From: DASSBG01 sp035699085
Lineage (GTDB): Bacteria > Pseudomonadota > Gammaproteobacteria > Xanthomonadales > Rhodanobacteraceae
Reading direction: 5' to 3'
Assembly: GCA_035699085.1 (NCBI GenBank)
Contig: DASSBG010000045.1
Location: 1 to 64,000 of the forward strand
DNA: 64,000 nt
Numbering within the stretch: the first letter of the stretch is position 1; each line of letters begins with the position of its first letter. The notes beneath the pieces are model-generated. The model had not been told where the DNA came from, made no database searches, and worked only from the letters and a program-made list of their open reading frames with translations. Position numbers and translations under genes: made by a program. Positions 16,838-25,380 of this stretch are shown here, piece by piece.

Positions 16838-17749
16838 TCAGCCGCGCGGGTGGTGCTGCTCATGCAGGCGCTTGAGCCCTTCGCGCGCGACCAGCGTGTA
16901 GATCTGCGTGGTGCTGAGGCTGGCGTGGCCAAGCAGCAGCTGCAGCACACGCAGGTCCGCGCCGTGGTTCAACAGGTGGGTGGCGAAGGAGTGCCGCAGC
17001 ACGTGCGGCGAGACCCTTGCCTGGTCGATGCCGGCGCTGACGGCGTGCCGCTTGACCAGCGTCCAGAACATCTGCCGGGACAGCGGCGTGCCGCGGCGGC
17101 CGAGGAACAACGCCGCGGGCGTGCCGTGGCGCACCAGCAGCGGACGTGCGTCGCGCAGGTAGCGCTGCAGCCAATCCAGCGCCACCTCACCGACCGGCAC
17201 CAGGCGCTCCTTGCCGCCCTTGCCGCTGAGGCGCAGCACCCCCTGGCGCAGGTTGAGGCCGGCCAGCGGCAGCGTCACCAGCTCCGACACGCGCAGGCCG
17301 CTGGCGTACATCAGTTCCAGCATCGCGCGATCACGCAGGCCCAGCGGGGTGGCCACGTCGGGCGCGGCGATCAGCGCCTCGATGTCGCGCTCGCTCAGCG
17401 CCTTGGGCAGGCCGCGCGGCAGCCGTGGCGCGTCCAGCAGGGTGGTCGGGTTCTCGCTGCCGGCGTGGTTGCGAGCGCGGTCGGCAAAGTAGCGGCGCAG
17501 CGCGCTCAGCAGGCGGGCCTTGCTGCGCGCCTTCAGCGGCCGCTCGCCGAGGTAGCGCAGGATCGCCTCGCGCGAGGCGTGCGCCAGGTCCTCGCCGCGC
17601 GCCGCCTGCCAGCGGGCGAAGGCGGACAGGTCGCTGCGGTAGGCGCTGAGCGTGCGCTCGGCCAGGCCGTCCTCCGACCAGGCGCGCTCCAGGCAGGCCT
17701 CGATGCTGGCGTGGTCGGCGGCGGCGATGCTGGCATCCTGGTCGGTCAT
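16838..17749 (-). CDS. xerD: Site-specific tyrosine recombinase XerD
   Basis: A 303-residue recombinase that, with XerC, resolves chromosome dimers at dif. It has an N-terminal core-binding domain (about 12-100) and the catalytic set Arg in ASGLRVSEL, Lys in SGKGGKERL, HVLRHSFATH, LLGHASLSTT and the nucleophile Tyr in TQIYTLV. XerD rather than XerC is inferred from overall pattern and the usual neighbourhood. The ATG at 17749 gives the normal length; the frame runs upstream to 17902 without support. It is divergent from the RDD gene across 88 bp. It is a housekeeping enzyme, not the missing integron integrase. Confidence 0.93.
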   Translation of the reverse strand: MTDQDASIAAADHASIEACLERAWSEDGLAERTLSAYRSDLSAFARWQAARGEDLAHASREAILRYLGERPLKARSKARLLSALRRYFADRARNHAGSENPTTLLDAPRLPRGLPKALSERDIEALIAAPDVATPLGLRDRAMLELMYASGLRVSELVTLPLAGLNLRQGVLRLSGKGGKERLVPVGEVALDWLQRYLRDARPLLVRHGTPAALFLGRRGTPLSRQMFWTLVKRHAVSAGIDQARVSPHVLRHSFATHLLNHGADLRVLQLLLGHASLSTTQIYTLVAREGLKRLHEQHHPRG

Positions 17750-17837
17750 GCCGCGATGCTGGCGCGCGGCGCCGCGTTGCGCAAGCAGGGGCGGCGGGCT
17801 GCCGCCGAGGCCCGACCGTGATCCGGCGTGGCGTATC

Positions 17838-18296
17838 ATGCCGCGCGTGCCGACACCCGCCGACCAGCCCCGCGCCCATTTGTTTCGCCGCTTCGCCAGC
17901 ATGGTTTACGACCTGCTGGTGCTGGCCGCGCTGTGGATGTTGACCGCCGCGGCCTGCCTGGCGGCAACTGCGGGCACGATGGACGTCGCGCATCCGCCAT
18001 GGTGGCAGCAACTGGCGCTGGCGGCGGTGACGGCCGGCTACTTCATGGTCTCGTGGTGCCGCATCGGGCAGACGCTGGGCATGCGGCCGTGGCGGCTGCT
18101 GCTGCTGCGCGAGGACGGCGACCGGCTGCGCGCCGGGCAGGCATTGGTGCGCTTCCTCGCGGCCTGCCTGTCGCTGGCGCTGCTTGGGGCCGGCTTCTGG
18201 TGCGCCTGGTTCGATGCCGAGCGGCGCACTGCACACGACCGCCTCTGCGGCACGCGCATGGACCGGCTTTACGCGAGCCGCCGCAGGTCGGGTTAG
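17838..18296 (+). CDS. RDD-family membrane protein
   Basis: A 152-residue inner-membrane protein with the RDD signature (FRRFASMVYDLLVLAALW) and about three hydrophobic segments. It ends in the family hallmark ERRTAHDRLCGTRM. Its function is not established. The start at 17838 places the RDD motif near the N-terminus; an upstream extension would run antisense into xerD. It sits between xerD and the lptG/lptF pair. Confidence 0.88.
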   Translation: MPRVPTPADQPRAHLFRRFASMVYDLLVLAALWMLTAAACLAATAGTMDVAHPPWWQQLALAAVTAGYFMVSWCRIGQTLGMRPWRLLLLREDGDRLRAGQALVRFLAACLSLALLGAGFWCAWFDAERRTAHDRLCGTRMDRLYASRRRSG

Positions 18297-18363
18297 CGCC
18301 GCAGGCGCGCAACCCGACACGAGGTACCGAGCGCTGGCGTGCCTGGCGTCAGAGGCAGGGCCG

Positions 18364-18391
18364 GCGCTCACCGCTCACCGCTTTGCCGCTC
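18364..18391. repeat. GGTGAGC-type heptamers
   Basis: Copies of GCTCACC, the reverse strand of GGTGAGC, in the convergent gap between the RDD gene and lptG. The unit is shared with 6374, 11119 and 52880. Confidence 0.8.
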
Positions 18392-18403
18392 GCACGCCAG
18401 CTT

Positions 18404-19510
18404 TCACGCACGCCGCCGCGCGTAATAGCCGGCCAGAGCCAGCGCCAGCAGCAGCGGCGGCAGCAGGTTCGCCAGCCACGGCGGCAGCCCGTAGACGGTG
18501 CCGAGGCTGACCAGCGCCAGCTGCACGAAATACCAACTCACGGCGAGGATGATGCCGATGAAGATGCGCTTGCCCAGCCCGCCGGAGCGCAGCGCACCGA
18601 AGGCGAATGGCACCGCGGCCAGCACCAGCACCAGGATGTCGAGCGGATAGAACACCCGCGCCCACCAGGCCTCCAGGTATGCCTGCGGGTTCTGGCCGTT
18701 GCCGCGCAAGTAGCGGATGTTGCGGCCGAGGTCGTGCAGCGACAGGTACTCGGGGTGGACCACCGAGAGCTTCAGCAGCCGCGGGTCGAGCCGCGAATCC
18801 CACGGCCTCTGCGCCTCCCTGCTGCTGTGCGCGCCGCTGGCGTCGAAGCGCGTGGTGCGGACCTTGCGCAGCATCCAGCGGCCGCCTTCGTGGATCGCCG
18901 ATTGCGCCCAGGCCAGCGCCGTCAGGGCGCCGGCGGCGTCGAAGCTGAAAACGCGCACGTCGCGAAGTTCGACCACCTCGTGGCCGTCCTGCATCCGCAC
19001 CAGGCTGTCCTTGGCGTTGACGATGCGCTCGCCGTCGCGGGCCCACAGCCCGCTGCGCGTGGTCATGCCCAGCGAACGCGATTGCAGCGACAGTTGCAGT
19101 GCCTGCGCGCGCTGCTGGCCGATCGGCGCCAGCGTTTCGCCCAGCACCAGCACCAGCACCAGCAACGCAGCCACCGCGAGAAGCGCGCTGATCGCGATGC
19201 GGGCCTGCGACATGCCGGCGGCGCGCAGTGCGATCAGCTCGCTCTGGCCGGCCAGCGCACCGAGCCCGAGCAGGCTGCCGATCAGGGCGGCATGGCCGAA
19301 CATCTCGTAGGCGCGCCGCGGGATCGTCAGCACGATGTACCAGGCCGCTTGCGCCAGCGTATAGCCGTGCTCGCCGAGGCTGCCGAGCTGGCGGGCGAAA
19401 TTGGTGAAGGCGTCGAAGCCGACCAGCAGCACCCAGACCACCAGCAGCGAGCCGATCACGCTGCCGGCAATCAGGCGGTCCGCCTGCTTCAGGCGCGGAC
19501 GCCAGCGCAT
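18404..19510 (-). CDS. lptG: LPS export permease LptG
   Basis: A 368-residue inner-membrane subunit of the LptB2FG transporter that extracts lipopolysaccharide and feeds it to LptC/A/D. It has the LptF/G architecture: three N-terminal membrane helices, a periplasmic beta-jellyroll domain (about 130-265) and three C-terminal helices. The stretch ELIALRAAGMSQARI after helix 3 corresponds to the coupling helix that contacts LptB. Its ATG overlaps the lptF stop (ATGA), so the two permeases are made in a coupled, roughly equal way. An upstream in-frame extension to 19609 is antisense noise. Confidence 0.94.
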   Translation of the reverse strand: MRWRPRLKQADRLIAGSVIGSLLVVWVLLVGFDAFTNFARQLGSLGEHGYTLAQAAWYIVLTIPRRAYEMFGHAALIGSLLGLGALAGQSELIALRAAGMSQARIAISALLAVAALLVLVLVLGETLAPIGQQRAQALQLSLQSRSLGMTTRSGLWARDGERIVNAKDSLVRMQDGHEVVELRDVRVFSFDAAGALTALAWAQSAIHEGGRWMLRKVRTTRFDASGAHSSREAQRPWDSRLDPRLLKLSVVHPEYLSLHDLGRNIRYLRGNGQNPQAYLEAWWARVFYPLDILVLVLAAVPFAFGALRSGGLGKRIFIGIILAVSWYFVQLALVSLGTVYGLPPWLANLLPPLLLALALAGYYARRRA

Positions 19511-20613
19511 CAGGGCGCTCCCGCCGGTGTGCGCGTGCGGAACTGGCGCCACAGCATGAGGACCGCGAAAGCCGCGGCCAGCAGTTCCACCCACCACAGG
19601 CCGATCCACGCCGGCAACCAGCCGCGCACCATGCCGGCACGGCTCAGCGCCAGCAGGTTTGCGAACAGCAGGTACACGACGATGGCGATCAGCAGCCGGC
19701 CGTAACGGGGTTCGCGCGGTGTCTGCCGCGCCAGCGGCAGGGCCAGCAGCGCCAGCACCAGCACGCTCACCGGCGCGGCCGTGCGCCAGGCCAGCTCGGC
19801 GGCGGCGTCAATACCGCGTGCATCGAGCAGGGCGGTGCTCGGCTGCGCGTGCACCGCGTCCTCGTCGCTGCCGGAGGCCTGGGTGCTGGTGATGGCGATG
19901 TCATTGCGGGCAAAGCGCATCAGCCGCCAGTCGTCATGGCCGAGGCGGCCCTCGAAGCGGTGGCCGTCGAACAACGCCAGGTAGCGGCCGCTGCCGTCGC
20001 TCTCCTGGTAGAGCGCGCCGCGTGCCGCGGTGATCAGGTCGAGGCGCGGCGGTTGGTCGCTGCCGCCGCCCCGCTCGCTTTCGACGAACACCGTGCCCAG
20101 GCGCGTGCCGTCGCGGCTCATGCTGTCGACGAAGATCACTCCGGCGTGGCCCGGCAGCTCGACAAAGCGGCCAGGTTCGAGGCCGGCGGCAATCACCGAC
20201 TGGTTGGCAGCGGTGACCAGCGCGTCGGCCGTGCGCACTGCCAGCGGCCCCAGCCACAGGGCGACCAGCGCCACCGCCGCCGCCAGCGGCAGCGCCAGCA
20301 GCGCCAGCGGTTTCAGCAGGCCGCGCGGGCCCATGCCGGCCGCGGACAGGATGTGCATCTCGCTGTCGCGGTAGAGCCGCCCCAGCCCCAGCAGCACGCC
20401 GAGGAACAGCGCCAGCGGCAGCAGCACGGTCAACGCATCGACCACCCGCAGGCCGAGCACCGGAAACATCACGTGCCCGGGCAGGCTGCCGCCGGCGACC
20501 TTGTCGAGCACGTCGGCCAGCGTACCGCCGGTGGTGATGACCAGCAGCACCAACGCCGTCGCGCCCGCGCCCAGCAGCAGTTCGCGCAGCAGGTAGCGGT
20601 CAAGGACGCGCAT
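19510..20613 (-). CDS. lptF: LPS export permease LptF
   Basis: A 367-residue partner of LptG, with DRYLLRELL at the N-terminus, six membrane helices in a 3+3 pattern, and DSEMHILSAAGMGPRGLL as the coupling region after helix 3. The periplasmic domain spans roughly 130-270. It is divergent from pepA across 81 bp that must contain both promoters. It is essential in most gram-negative bacteria with LPS. Confidence 0.95.
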   Translation of the reverse strand: MRVLDRYLLRELLLGAGATALVLLVITTGGTLADVLDKVAGGSLPGHVMFPVLGLRVVDALTVLLPLALFLGVLLGLGRLYRDSEMHILSAAGMGPRGLLKPLALLALPLAAAVALVALWLGPLAVRTADALVTAANQSVIAAGLEPGRFVELPGHAGVIFVDSMSRDGTRLGTVFVESERGGGSDQPPRLDLITAARGALYQESDGSGRYLALFDGHRFEGRLGHDDWRLMRFARNDIAITSTQASGSDEDAVHAQPSTALLDARGIDAAAELAWRTAAPVSVLVLALLALPLARQTPREPRYGRLLIAIVVYLLFANLLALSRAGMVRGWLPAWIGLWWVELLAAAFAVLMLWRQFRTRTPAGAP

Positions 20614-20694
20614 GCCGTGTCCGCGTTAAGATGGTCGTTTCGCCATTGCGCCAGTTTAGCGGCATCGCTGAACGGCCCACCACGGAGGACACCC

Positions 20695-22206
20695 ATGACC
20701 CTCGAATTTCGTCTGGCCACTGGTGCCGCCGATGCTGTTGACACTCCGTGCGCCGTGGTTGGCGTTTTCCAGGGTGGCCCCTTGCCACCGGCAGCAGCTG
20801 CCATCGATGCCGCCAGTGGTGGCGTCCTGAAGCGGCTGGCCGACAGCGGCGACTTGCGCGGCAAAGCCCGCAGCAGCCTGTGGCTGTACCACCTCGCCGG
20901 GGTGAAGGCCGAGCGCGTGCTGGTGGTCGGGCTTGGTGACCAGGCCAACTTCGGCGCGGCGCAGTTTTCGCTGGCGGCGCAGACCGCGGCGCAGCAACTT
21001 GCGCGTGCGCCGCTTGCCGCGGCCACCACCTGGCTCGGCGAGCTTGACGTCGCTGGCCGCGACGCGCCGTGGCGTGCACGTGTTCTGGCGCTGGCTTTCG
21101 ATCACGCCGCCTACCGCTTCAAGCTGGTCGGCAAGGGCAAGCAGTCGAGCACGCCGAAGCTGGCGCGCCTGGACATCGTCGCCGATGCCGCGGCGCAGGC
21201 AGGCCTGGACCAGGCCGCCGGCATCGCCAAGGGCGTGGAGTTCGCGCGCGAGCTGGGCAACCTTCCGCCCAACATCTGCACCCCGGCCTACCTGGCCGAG
21301 CGCGCCCGCCAGCTGGCCGAGGCACACGAGGGCGTGACGCTCGACGTGCTTGAGCCGGAGAAGATGCGCGAGCTCGGCATGGGCGCGCTGCTCGCCGTCG
21401 GCAGCGGCTCGATGCACCCGCCGCGGCTGATCGTGCTGCGCTGGCAGGGCGGCGGCGACGCCAAGCCGCACGCGCTGGTCGGCAAGGGCGTCACCTTCGA
21501 CTCCGGCGGCATCAACATCAAGCCCAGCCCGGGCATGGAGGAGATGAAGTTCGACATGTGTGGTGGCGCCGGTGTGCTCGGCACCTTCCTCGCCGCGGTC
21601 GAGCTGAAGCTGCCGCTGAACCTGGTCTGCGTGGTGCCGAGCGCCGAGAACATGCCGGGCGGCGAAAGCTACCGCCCAAGCGACGTCCTCACCACGTTGT
21701 CGGGGCTGACCGTAGAGGTGCTGAACACCGACGCAGAGGGCCGCTTGATCCTGTGCGACGCGCTGTCATACGTGCAACGTTTCGAGCCGCAAACGATCAT
21801 TGACGTTGCCACCCTCACCGGCGCCTGCGTTGTTGCGCTGGGCAAGCACGCCAGTGGCCTGATGAGCGCCGATGACGAGCTTGCCGGTCAGCTGCTGGCG
21901 GCTGGCGAGGACGCGATGGATCGCGCCTGGCGCCTGCCGCTGTGGGACGACTACCAGTCGGCGCTGGAGTCCGGCAACGCCGACGTTGCCAACATCGGCG
22001 GCAAGTACGGCGGCGCCATCACCGCGGGCTGCTTCCTGTCGCGCTTCACCGAAGGCTACCGCTGGGCACATCTGGACATTGCCGGCACCGCCTGGGGCGA
22101 GGGCCGCAAGGCGCTGGCCACCGGCCGGCCGGTCGGTCTGCTGACGCAGTACCTGATCGGCAAGGCGGGGGCCGGGGACCAGGGACCGGGGACCGGCAAC
22201 AAGTAA
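20695..22206 (+). CDS. pepA: Leucyl aminopeptidase PepA
   Basis: A 503-residue M17 cytosolic metallopeptidase. The N-terminal domain (about 1-165) is followed by the catalytic domain with KGVTFDSGGINIKPS, MKFDMCGGAGV and the family signature NTDAEGRLIL, which carry the two-metal ligands and catalytic Lys/Arg. In other bacteria PepA also acts as a DNA-binding Xer accessory factor, which is of note with xerD nearby. GGAGG precedes the ATG by about 8 bp. The last 15 residues (GKAGAGDQGPGTGNK) are encoded by GGGGACC-type repeat DNA and are not part of the normal fold. Confidence 0.95.
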   Translation: MTLEFRLATGAADAVDTPCAVVGVFQGGPLPPAAAAIDAASGGVLKRLADSGDLRGKARSSLWLYHLAGVKAERVLVVGLGDQANFGAAQFSLAAQTAAQQLARAPLAAATTWLGELDVAGRDAPWRARVLALAFDHAAYRFKLVGKGKQSSTPKLARLDIVADAAAQAGLDQAAGIAKGVEFARELGNLPPNICTPAYLAERARQLAEAHEGVTLDVLEPEKMRELGMGALLAVGSGSMHPPRLIVLRWQGGGDAKPHALVGKGVTFDSGGINIKPSPGMEEMKFDMCGGAGVLGTFLAAVELKLPLNLVCVVPSAENMPGGESYRPSDVLTTLSGLTVEVLNTDAEGRLILCDALSYVQRFEPQTIIDVATLTGACVVALGKHASGLMSADDELAGQLLAAGEDAMDRAWRLPLWDDYQSALESGNADVANIGGKYGGAITAGCFLSRFTEGYRWAHLDIAGTAWGEGRKALATGRPVGLLTQYLIGKAGAGDQGPGTGNK

Positions 22207-22319
22207 CGACGCGGCACGTCCCGGGCCTTCCTGGGAGCGGGTCGTGTCCGCTACGTCCGAGTGCAGGTTTGCGATCGCCGGTACTCGGGCTACAGTTCTC
22301 TCCTTTGTCCCCTGTCGAT

Positions 22320-22757
22320 ATGCGCGCCGATTTCTACCTGCTGGAAAAATCGCGTTTCAGCGAGCAGCCGCTGCTGCTGGTGTGCGAGCTGACGCGCAAA
22401 GCGCTGGCCGCCGGCCAGCCGACCCTGATCCTGGCGCGCGACGCGGGGGAGGCACAGGCGCTGGACGACCTGTTGTGGTCGTTCGACGCGGAGGCCTTCA
22501 TCCCGCACCGCATCGCCGGTCTCGAGGGGGGCATCGATGACGATGACGACGCCGATGTCGAAGTGCTGATCGCCACGCCCGAACTGGACCTGCCGCCGCG
22601 GCCGCTGATGGTCAACCTGCGGCCGGAGCCGGTGACCGCCGACTGCGACCGCGTGCTCGAGATCGTGCCGGCCGACAACGATGCGCGGGCCGGCTCTCGC
22701 GAACGCTGGCGCGCCTACCGCGAGCGCGGGGTCGAGGTGCACGCGCACGAGATGTGA
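22320..22757 (+). CDS. holC: DNA polymerase III chi subunit
   Basis: A 145-residue protein with the HolC pattern: MRADFYLLEKS, VCELTRKALAAGQ, DDLLWSFDAEAFIPH and a C-terminal RWRAYRERGVEVHAHE. Chi links the clamp loader to single-stranded DNA-binding protein in the replisome. It follows pepA, as in many gammaproteobacteria, after a gap of about 110 bp. The start at 22320 matches the family; the frame is open upstream only as read-through of pepA in another register. Confidence 0.9.
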   Translation: MRADFYLLEKSRFSEQPLLLVCELTRKALAAGQPTLILARDAGEAQALDDLLWSFDAEAFIPHRIAGLEGGIDDDDDADVEVLIATPELDLPPRPLMVNLRPEPVTADCDRVLEIVPADNDARAGSRERWRAYRERGVEVHAHEM

Positions 22758-23123
22758 GTGGGCAAGGGTGCGGGCGGAGGGAGCGGGGAGCAGTGTGGCG
22801 GACGACAGTTCGGCGAGGATTTGGCTGGGACCGGGGACCGGGGACCGGGGACCGGGGACAGGGGACAGGGGACAGGGGACAGGGGACAGGGGACAGGGGA
22901 CAGGGGACCAGGGGACCAGGGGACCGGGGACCGGAAGAGCGGCAACGCCGTGGCGGTGCCCGGCAACGGCCCTCCAGCTCGTCGCGACGGCGCTTTCGGA
23001 AGCTCCGGAATGGCGGCGAGGGTGGGCTCGAAGCATGATGCCCCGGTCCCGGTCCCCGGTTCCCGGTCCCGCCCCTGACTCGCGTCAACGACGCATCACG
23101 CGCAGCTGCGCTAGCCTTGCGCC
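22758..23123. other. Repeat-filled gap between holC and the lipoate ligase genes
   Basis: About 365 bp with no gene. It carries the largest heptamer array of the window (22827-22934) and a second shorter cluster on the other strand (about 23042-23076, GGTCCCC type). The few open frames here encode only the repeat. Confidence 0.75.
22827..22934. repeat. Tandem GGGGACC/GGGGACA heptamer array
   Basis: About 15 head-to-tail units with strict 7-bp spacing except for two 8-bp GGGGACCA units. Seven consecutive copies read GGGGACA and are flanked on both sides by GGGGACC copies. The run of evenly spaced G tracts on one strand could fold into G-quadruplexes. Related copies are at 22171-22196, 24270-24300, 27181-27216, 34953-35070, 55906-55988, 60432-60520 and 63805-63947. 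Confidence 0.93.
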
Positions 23124-23432
23124 ATGACCACCACTCCATCCCTGCACGGCGAATACAAGATGCCCGGCGGCAAGCTGATCGTCATCGACCTGGAGCTGCG
23201 CGAAGGCCGGCTGGCCGACGTGCAGCTCAGCGGTGACTTTTTCCTCGAGCCGGATGCGGCATTGCGCGCCATCGACGACGCGCTGGACGGATTGCCCGCG
23301 GACGCGGGCGAGGCGACGCTGGCGTCCGCGGTGCGCGCGCGGCTGCCGGCCGGCGTGATGATGTACGGCATCTCGCCCGAGGCCGTCGCGGTCGCCGTGC
23401 GCCGCGCCATCGACCAGGCGCCGCGCGCATGA
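23124..23432 (+). CDS. Lipoate ligase C-terminal-domain (LplB-like) subunit
   Basis: A 102-residue protein matching the small accessory/C-terminal domain of lipoate-protein ligases (KMPGGKLIVIDLELREGRL, SGDFFLEPDAALRAIDDAL). In two-part ligases, described for Thermoplasma, this domain is a separate protein required to activate lipoate. Its TGA overlaps the ATG of the catalytic subunit gene (ATGA), so both are probably made together as a complex in the cytoplasm. The family is recognised from the pattern; the requirement for activity here is inferred. Confidence 0.82.
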   Translation: MTTTPSLHGEYKMPGGKLIVIDLELREGRLADVQLSGDFFLEPDAALRAIDDALDGLPADAGEATLASAVRARLPAGVMMYGISPEAVAVAVRRAIDQAPRA

Positions 23433-24205
23433 GCCGCACGACCTGGCGCGACCATGACTGGCAGCTGATCCACGACGCGCCGCAGGCGCCAGCGCTGCAC
23501 ATGGCACTGGACGAGGTGTTGACCGACGAGGTCGGCGCCGGCCACCGGCCGCCCACCCTGCGCATCTGGGAGTGGGGCGGGCCGGCGGTGGTGATCGGCC
23601 GCTTCCAGTCGCTGCGCAACGAGGTCGACGGCGAGGCCGCGCGCCGCCACGGCATCGAGGTGGTGCGGCGCATCTCCGGCGGCGGCGCCATGTTCATCGA
23701 GCCCGGCAACACCATCACCTACTCGATCTGCGCGCCGCTGTCGCTGATCGACGGACTCAGCTTCCAGCAGGCGTACGCCTTCATGGATGCATGGACGCTG
23801 GAGGCGCTGGCCGGGCTCGGCATCAAGGCCTGGTACCAGCCGCTCAACGACATCGCCTCCGAGGCCGGCAAGATCGCCGGCGCCGCGCAGGCCCACCGGC
23901 GCGGCGCGGTGCTGCACCACGTCACCATGGCCTACGACATCGACGCCGGCAAGATGCTGCAGGTGTTGCGCATCGGCCGGGAGAAGCTCTCCGACAAGGG
24001 CACGCAGAGCGCGGTCAAGCGGGTTGATCCGTTGCGCAGCCAGACCGGCCTGGCGCGGGCGGCGGTGATCGAGCAGATGATCGACACCTTCCGCCGCCTG
24101 CACGGCCTTGCCGACGGCAACTTGCGCGACGCCGAGCGGGTGCGCGCCGAACTGCTGGCCCGCGACAAGTTCGCTGGGGAGGCCTGGACGGCGGACGTGG
24201 CTTGA
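23429..24205 (+). CDS. Lipoate-protein ligase catalytic subunit (LplA-like)
   Basis: A 258-residue BPL/LPL-fold protein. Family motifs are TLRIWEWGGPAVVIGRFQ, VVRRISGGGAMFIEPGN and the lysine-bearing NDIASEAGKIAGAAQ, where the Lys would bind the lipoyl-AMP intermediate. The chain ends before the C-terminal domain found in E. coli LplA; that domain is encoded by the preceding overlapping gene. It would attach lipoate to E2 and GcvH proteins. The substrate (lipoate or octanoate) cannot be read from sequence. Confidence 0.87.
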   Translation: MSRTTWRDHDWQLIHDAPQAPALHMALDEVLTDEVGAGHRPPTLRIWEWGGPAVVIGRFQSLRNEVDGEAARRHGIEVVRRISGGGAMFIEPGNTITYSICAPLSLIDGLSFQQAYAFMDAWTLEALAGLGIKAWYQPLNDIASEAGKIAGAAQAHRRGAVLHHVTMAYDIDAGKMLQVLRIGREKLSDKGTQSAVKRVDPLRSQTGLARAAVIEQMIDTFRRLHGLADGNLRDAERVRAELLARDKFAGEAWTADVA

Positions 24206-24220
24206 CCGGCTACGCCGGTC

Positions 24221-24300
24221 GGGGAATCGGGAATCGGGAAGGCCGCTTCGTTCGGCAACGCGGCTTTTCCGGTCCCCGGTCCCCCGTCCCCGGTCCCCGA
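24221..24300. repeat. GGGAATC and GGTCCCC heptamers
   Basis: Two GGGAATC copies at 24221-24239, then GGTCCCC/GGTCCCCCGTCCCC copies at 24270-24300, together with a short stem (CCGGCTACGCCGG) after the ligase stop. They fill much of the gap before dsbC. Confidence 0.8.
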
Positions 24301-24408
24301 GAATTCACCCAACCGTGCGATAATCGACAGAACAGCCGGGAACTCGCCTGCAATCAGGGGTTCCCACCATCATCCCTCGCGATTCGATCGCGTCATTCAG
24401 AGCCCATC

Positions 24409-25188
24409 ATGCGACATTTCCGGACCTTCCTCCTGCTGGCGCTGGTCGCCGCTTCCGGCGCGGCGCTTGCCGCTGGCCCCGCCGCCAAGGCCTCGGCCCC
24501 GGCTGCCAAGAGTGGCAACGCCGTCATCCTCGACGCCATCCACAAGCTGGCACCCAAGGCCGACGTCCAGCAGGTCAAGCCGGCGCCGCTGACCGGCTTC
24601 CACAGCGCCGTGGTCGGTGGCACGGTCGTGTACGTGCGCGACGATGGCAAGTACCTGATCCATGGTCAGATCTTTGACCTGTCCCAGCCGCAGGTCACGG
24701 ACATCTCGGAGACCGTGATGGACGGCATGCGGCAGAAGGCGCTTGCCAAGTTGCCGGCCAGTGAGCGTATTCGCTTCGCGCCGAAGGACCCGAAGTACCA
24801 CATCACCGCCTTCGTTGACGTCGAATGCCCGTTCTGCCGCCAGTTCCACGCCAAGATCGACAAGTACATGTCCGAGGGCATCGCCGTCGACTACTTGCTG
24901 TTCCCGCTGCAGGGCATCCACCCGCAGGCAGACCGCAAGGCGCAGGCGGTCTGGTGCGCGGCCGACCGCACCGCCGCCTACAGCGCGGCGATGGCGGGCA
25001 GCGACCCCGGCGATGCCACCTGCGAGAACCCGCTGGACAAGCTGAAAAGCCTTGGCCAGCGGCTGGGCGTCACCGGCACGCCGACCATCGTCGCCGATGA
25101 CGGCAGCATCATCTCGCCGCGCATCGCGCAGTCGCCCAAGCAGCTTGCCGCGGTGCTGAAGGCGCACAAGGACGCTGCGGGCGGCTGA
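24409..25188 (+). CDS. dsbC: Periplasmic disulfide isomerase DsbC
   Basis: A 259-residue DsbC-type protein with a signal peptide (MRHFRTFLLLALVAASGAALA), an N-terminal dimerisation domain (about 40-110) and a thioredoxin-fold domain with the active site CPFC (in VDVECPFCRQFH) and the cis-proline loop GVTGTPTIV. It shuffles wrong disulfides in exported proteins, including potential T2SS clients with many cysteines. The start at 24409 opens the signal peptide. It is monocistronic between repeat-bearing gaps and upstream of purL. Confidence 0.93.
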   Translation: MRHFRTFLLLALVAASGAALAAGPAAKASAPAAKSGNAVILDAIHKLAPKADVQQVKPAPLTGFHSAVVGGTVVYVRDDGKYLIHGQIFDLSQPQVTDISETVMDGMRQKALAKLPASERIRFAPKDPKYHITAFVDVECPFCRQFHAKIDKYMSEGIAVDYLLFPLQGIHPQADRKAQAVWCAADRTAAYSAAMAGSDPGDATCENPLDKLKSLGQRLGVTGTPTIVADDGSIISPRIAQSPKQLAAVLKAHKDAAGG

Positions 25189-25340
25189 CGAACGGCAGCC
25201 CGGCGTCACCCCTGGCGCCAGGCTCCGGGCCTGGCGCCTTGCTGTCTCGCCTCGTCGCCTGACCCGGTCGCAGGCGCGGGAACCGGGCGCCGCCGGCGCG
25301 GCGGCTGCGGCCATGTGCCGGCCGCGACCGGCCGATCAGG

Positions 25341-25346
25341 TAGAAT
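25341..25346 (+). promoter_or_regulatory. Candidate -10 box (TAGAAT) for purL
   Basis: TAGAAT lies 35 bp before the purL ATG in an otherwise very GC-rich gap, with no clear -35. Its position suits a short leader for purL. Sequence-only prediction. Confidence 0.35.
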
Positions 25347-25380
25347 GCGCAGCCTTTCGCACGCAGCCGGTCCGGTCCCC

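Noticed and set aside
16838..17749. xerD considered as the integrase of the cassette array
   Set aside because: It is a standard-length Xer recombinase in its usual neighbourhood, 8 kb away, and I see no IntI-specific extra segment near the conserved Arg/His region.
22827..22934. Repeat arrays considered as CRISPR
   Set aside because: Units are 7 bp, head to tail, with no spacers and no cas genes nearby.
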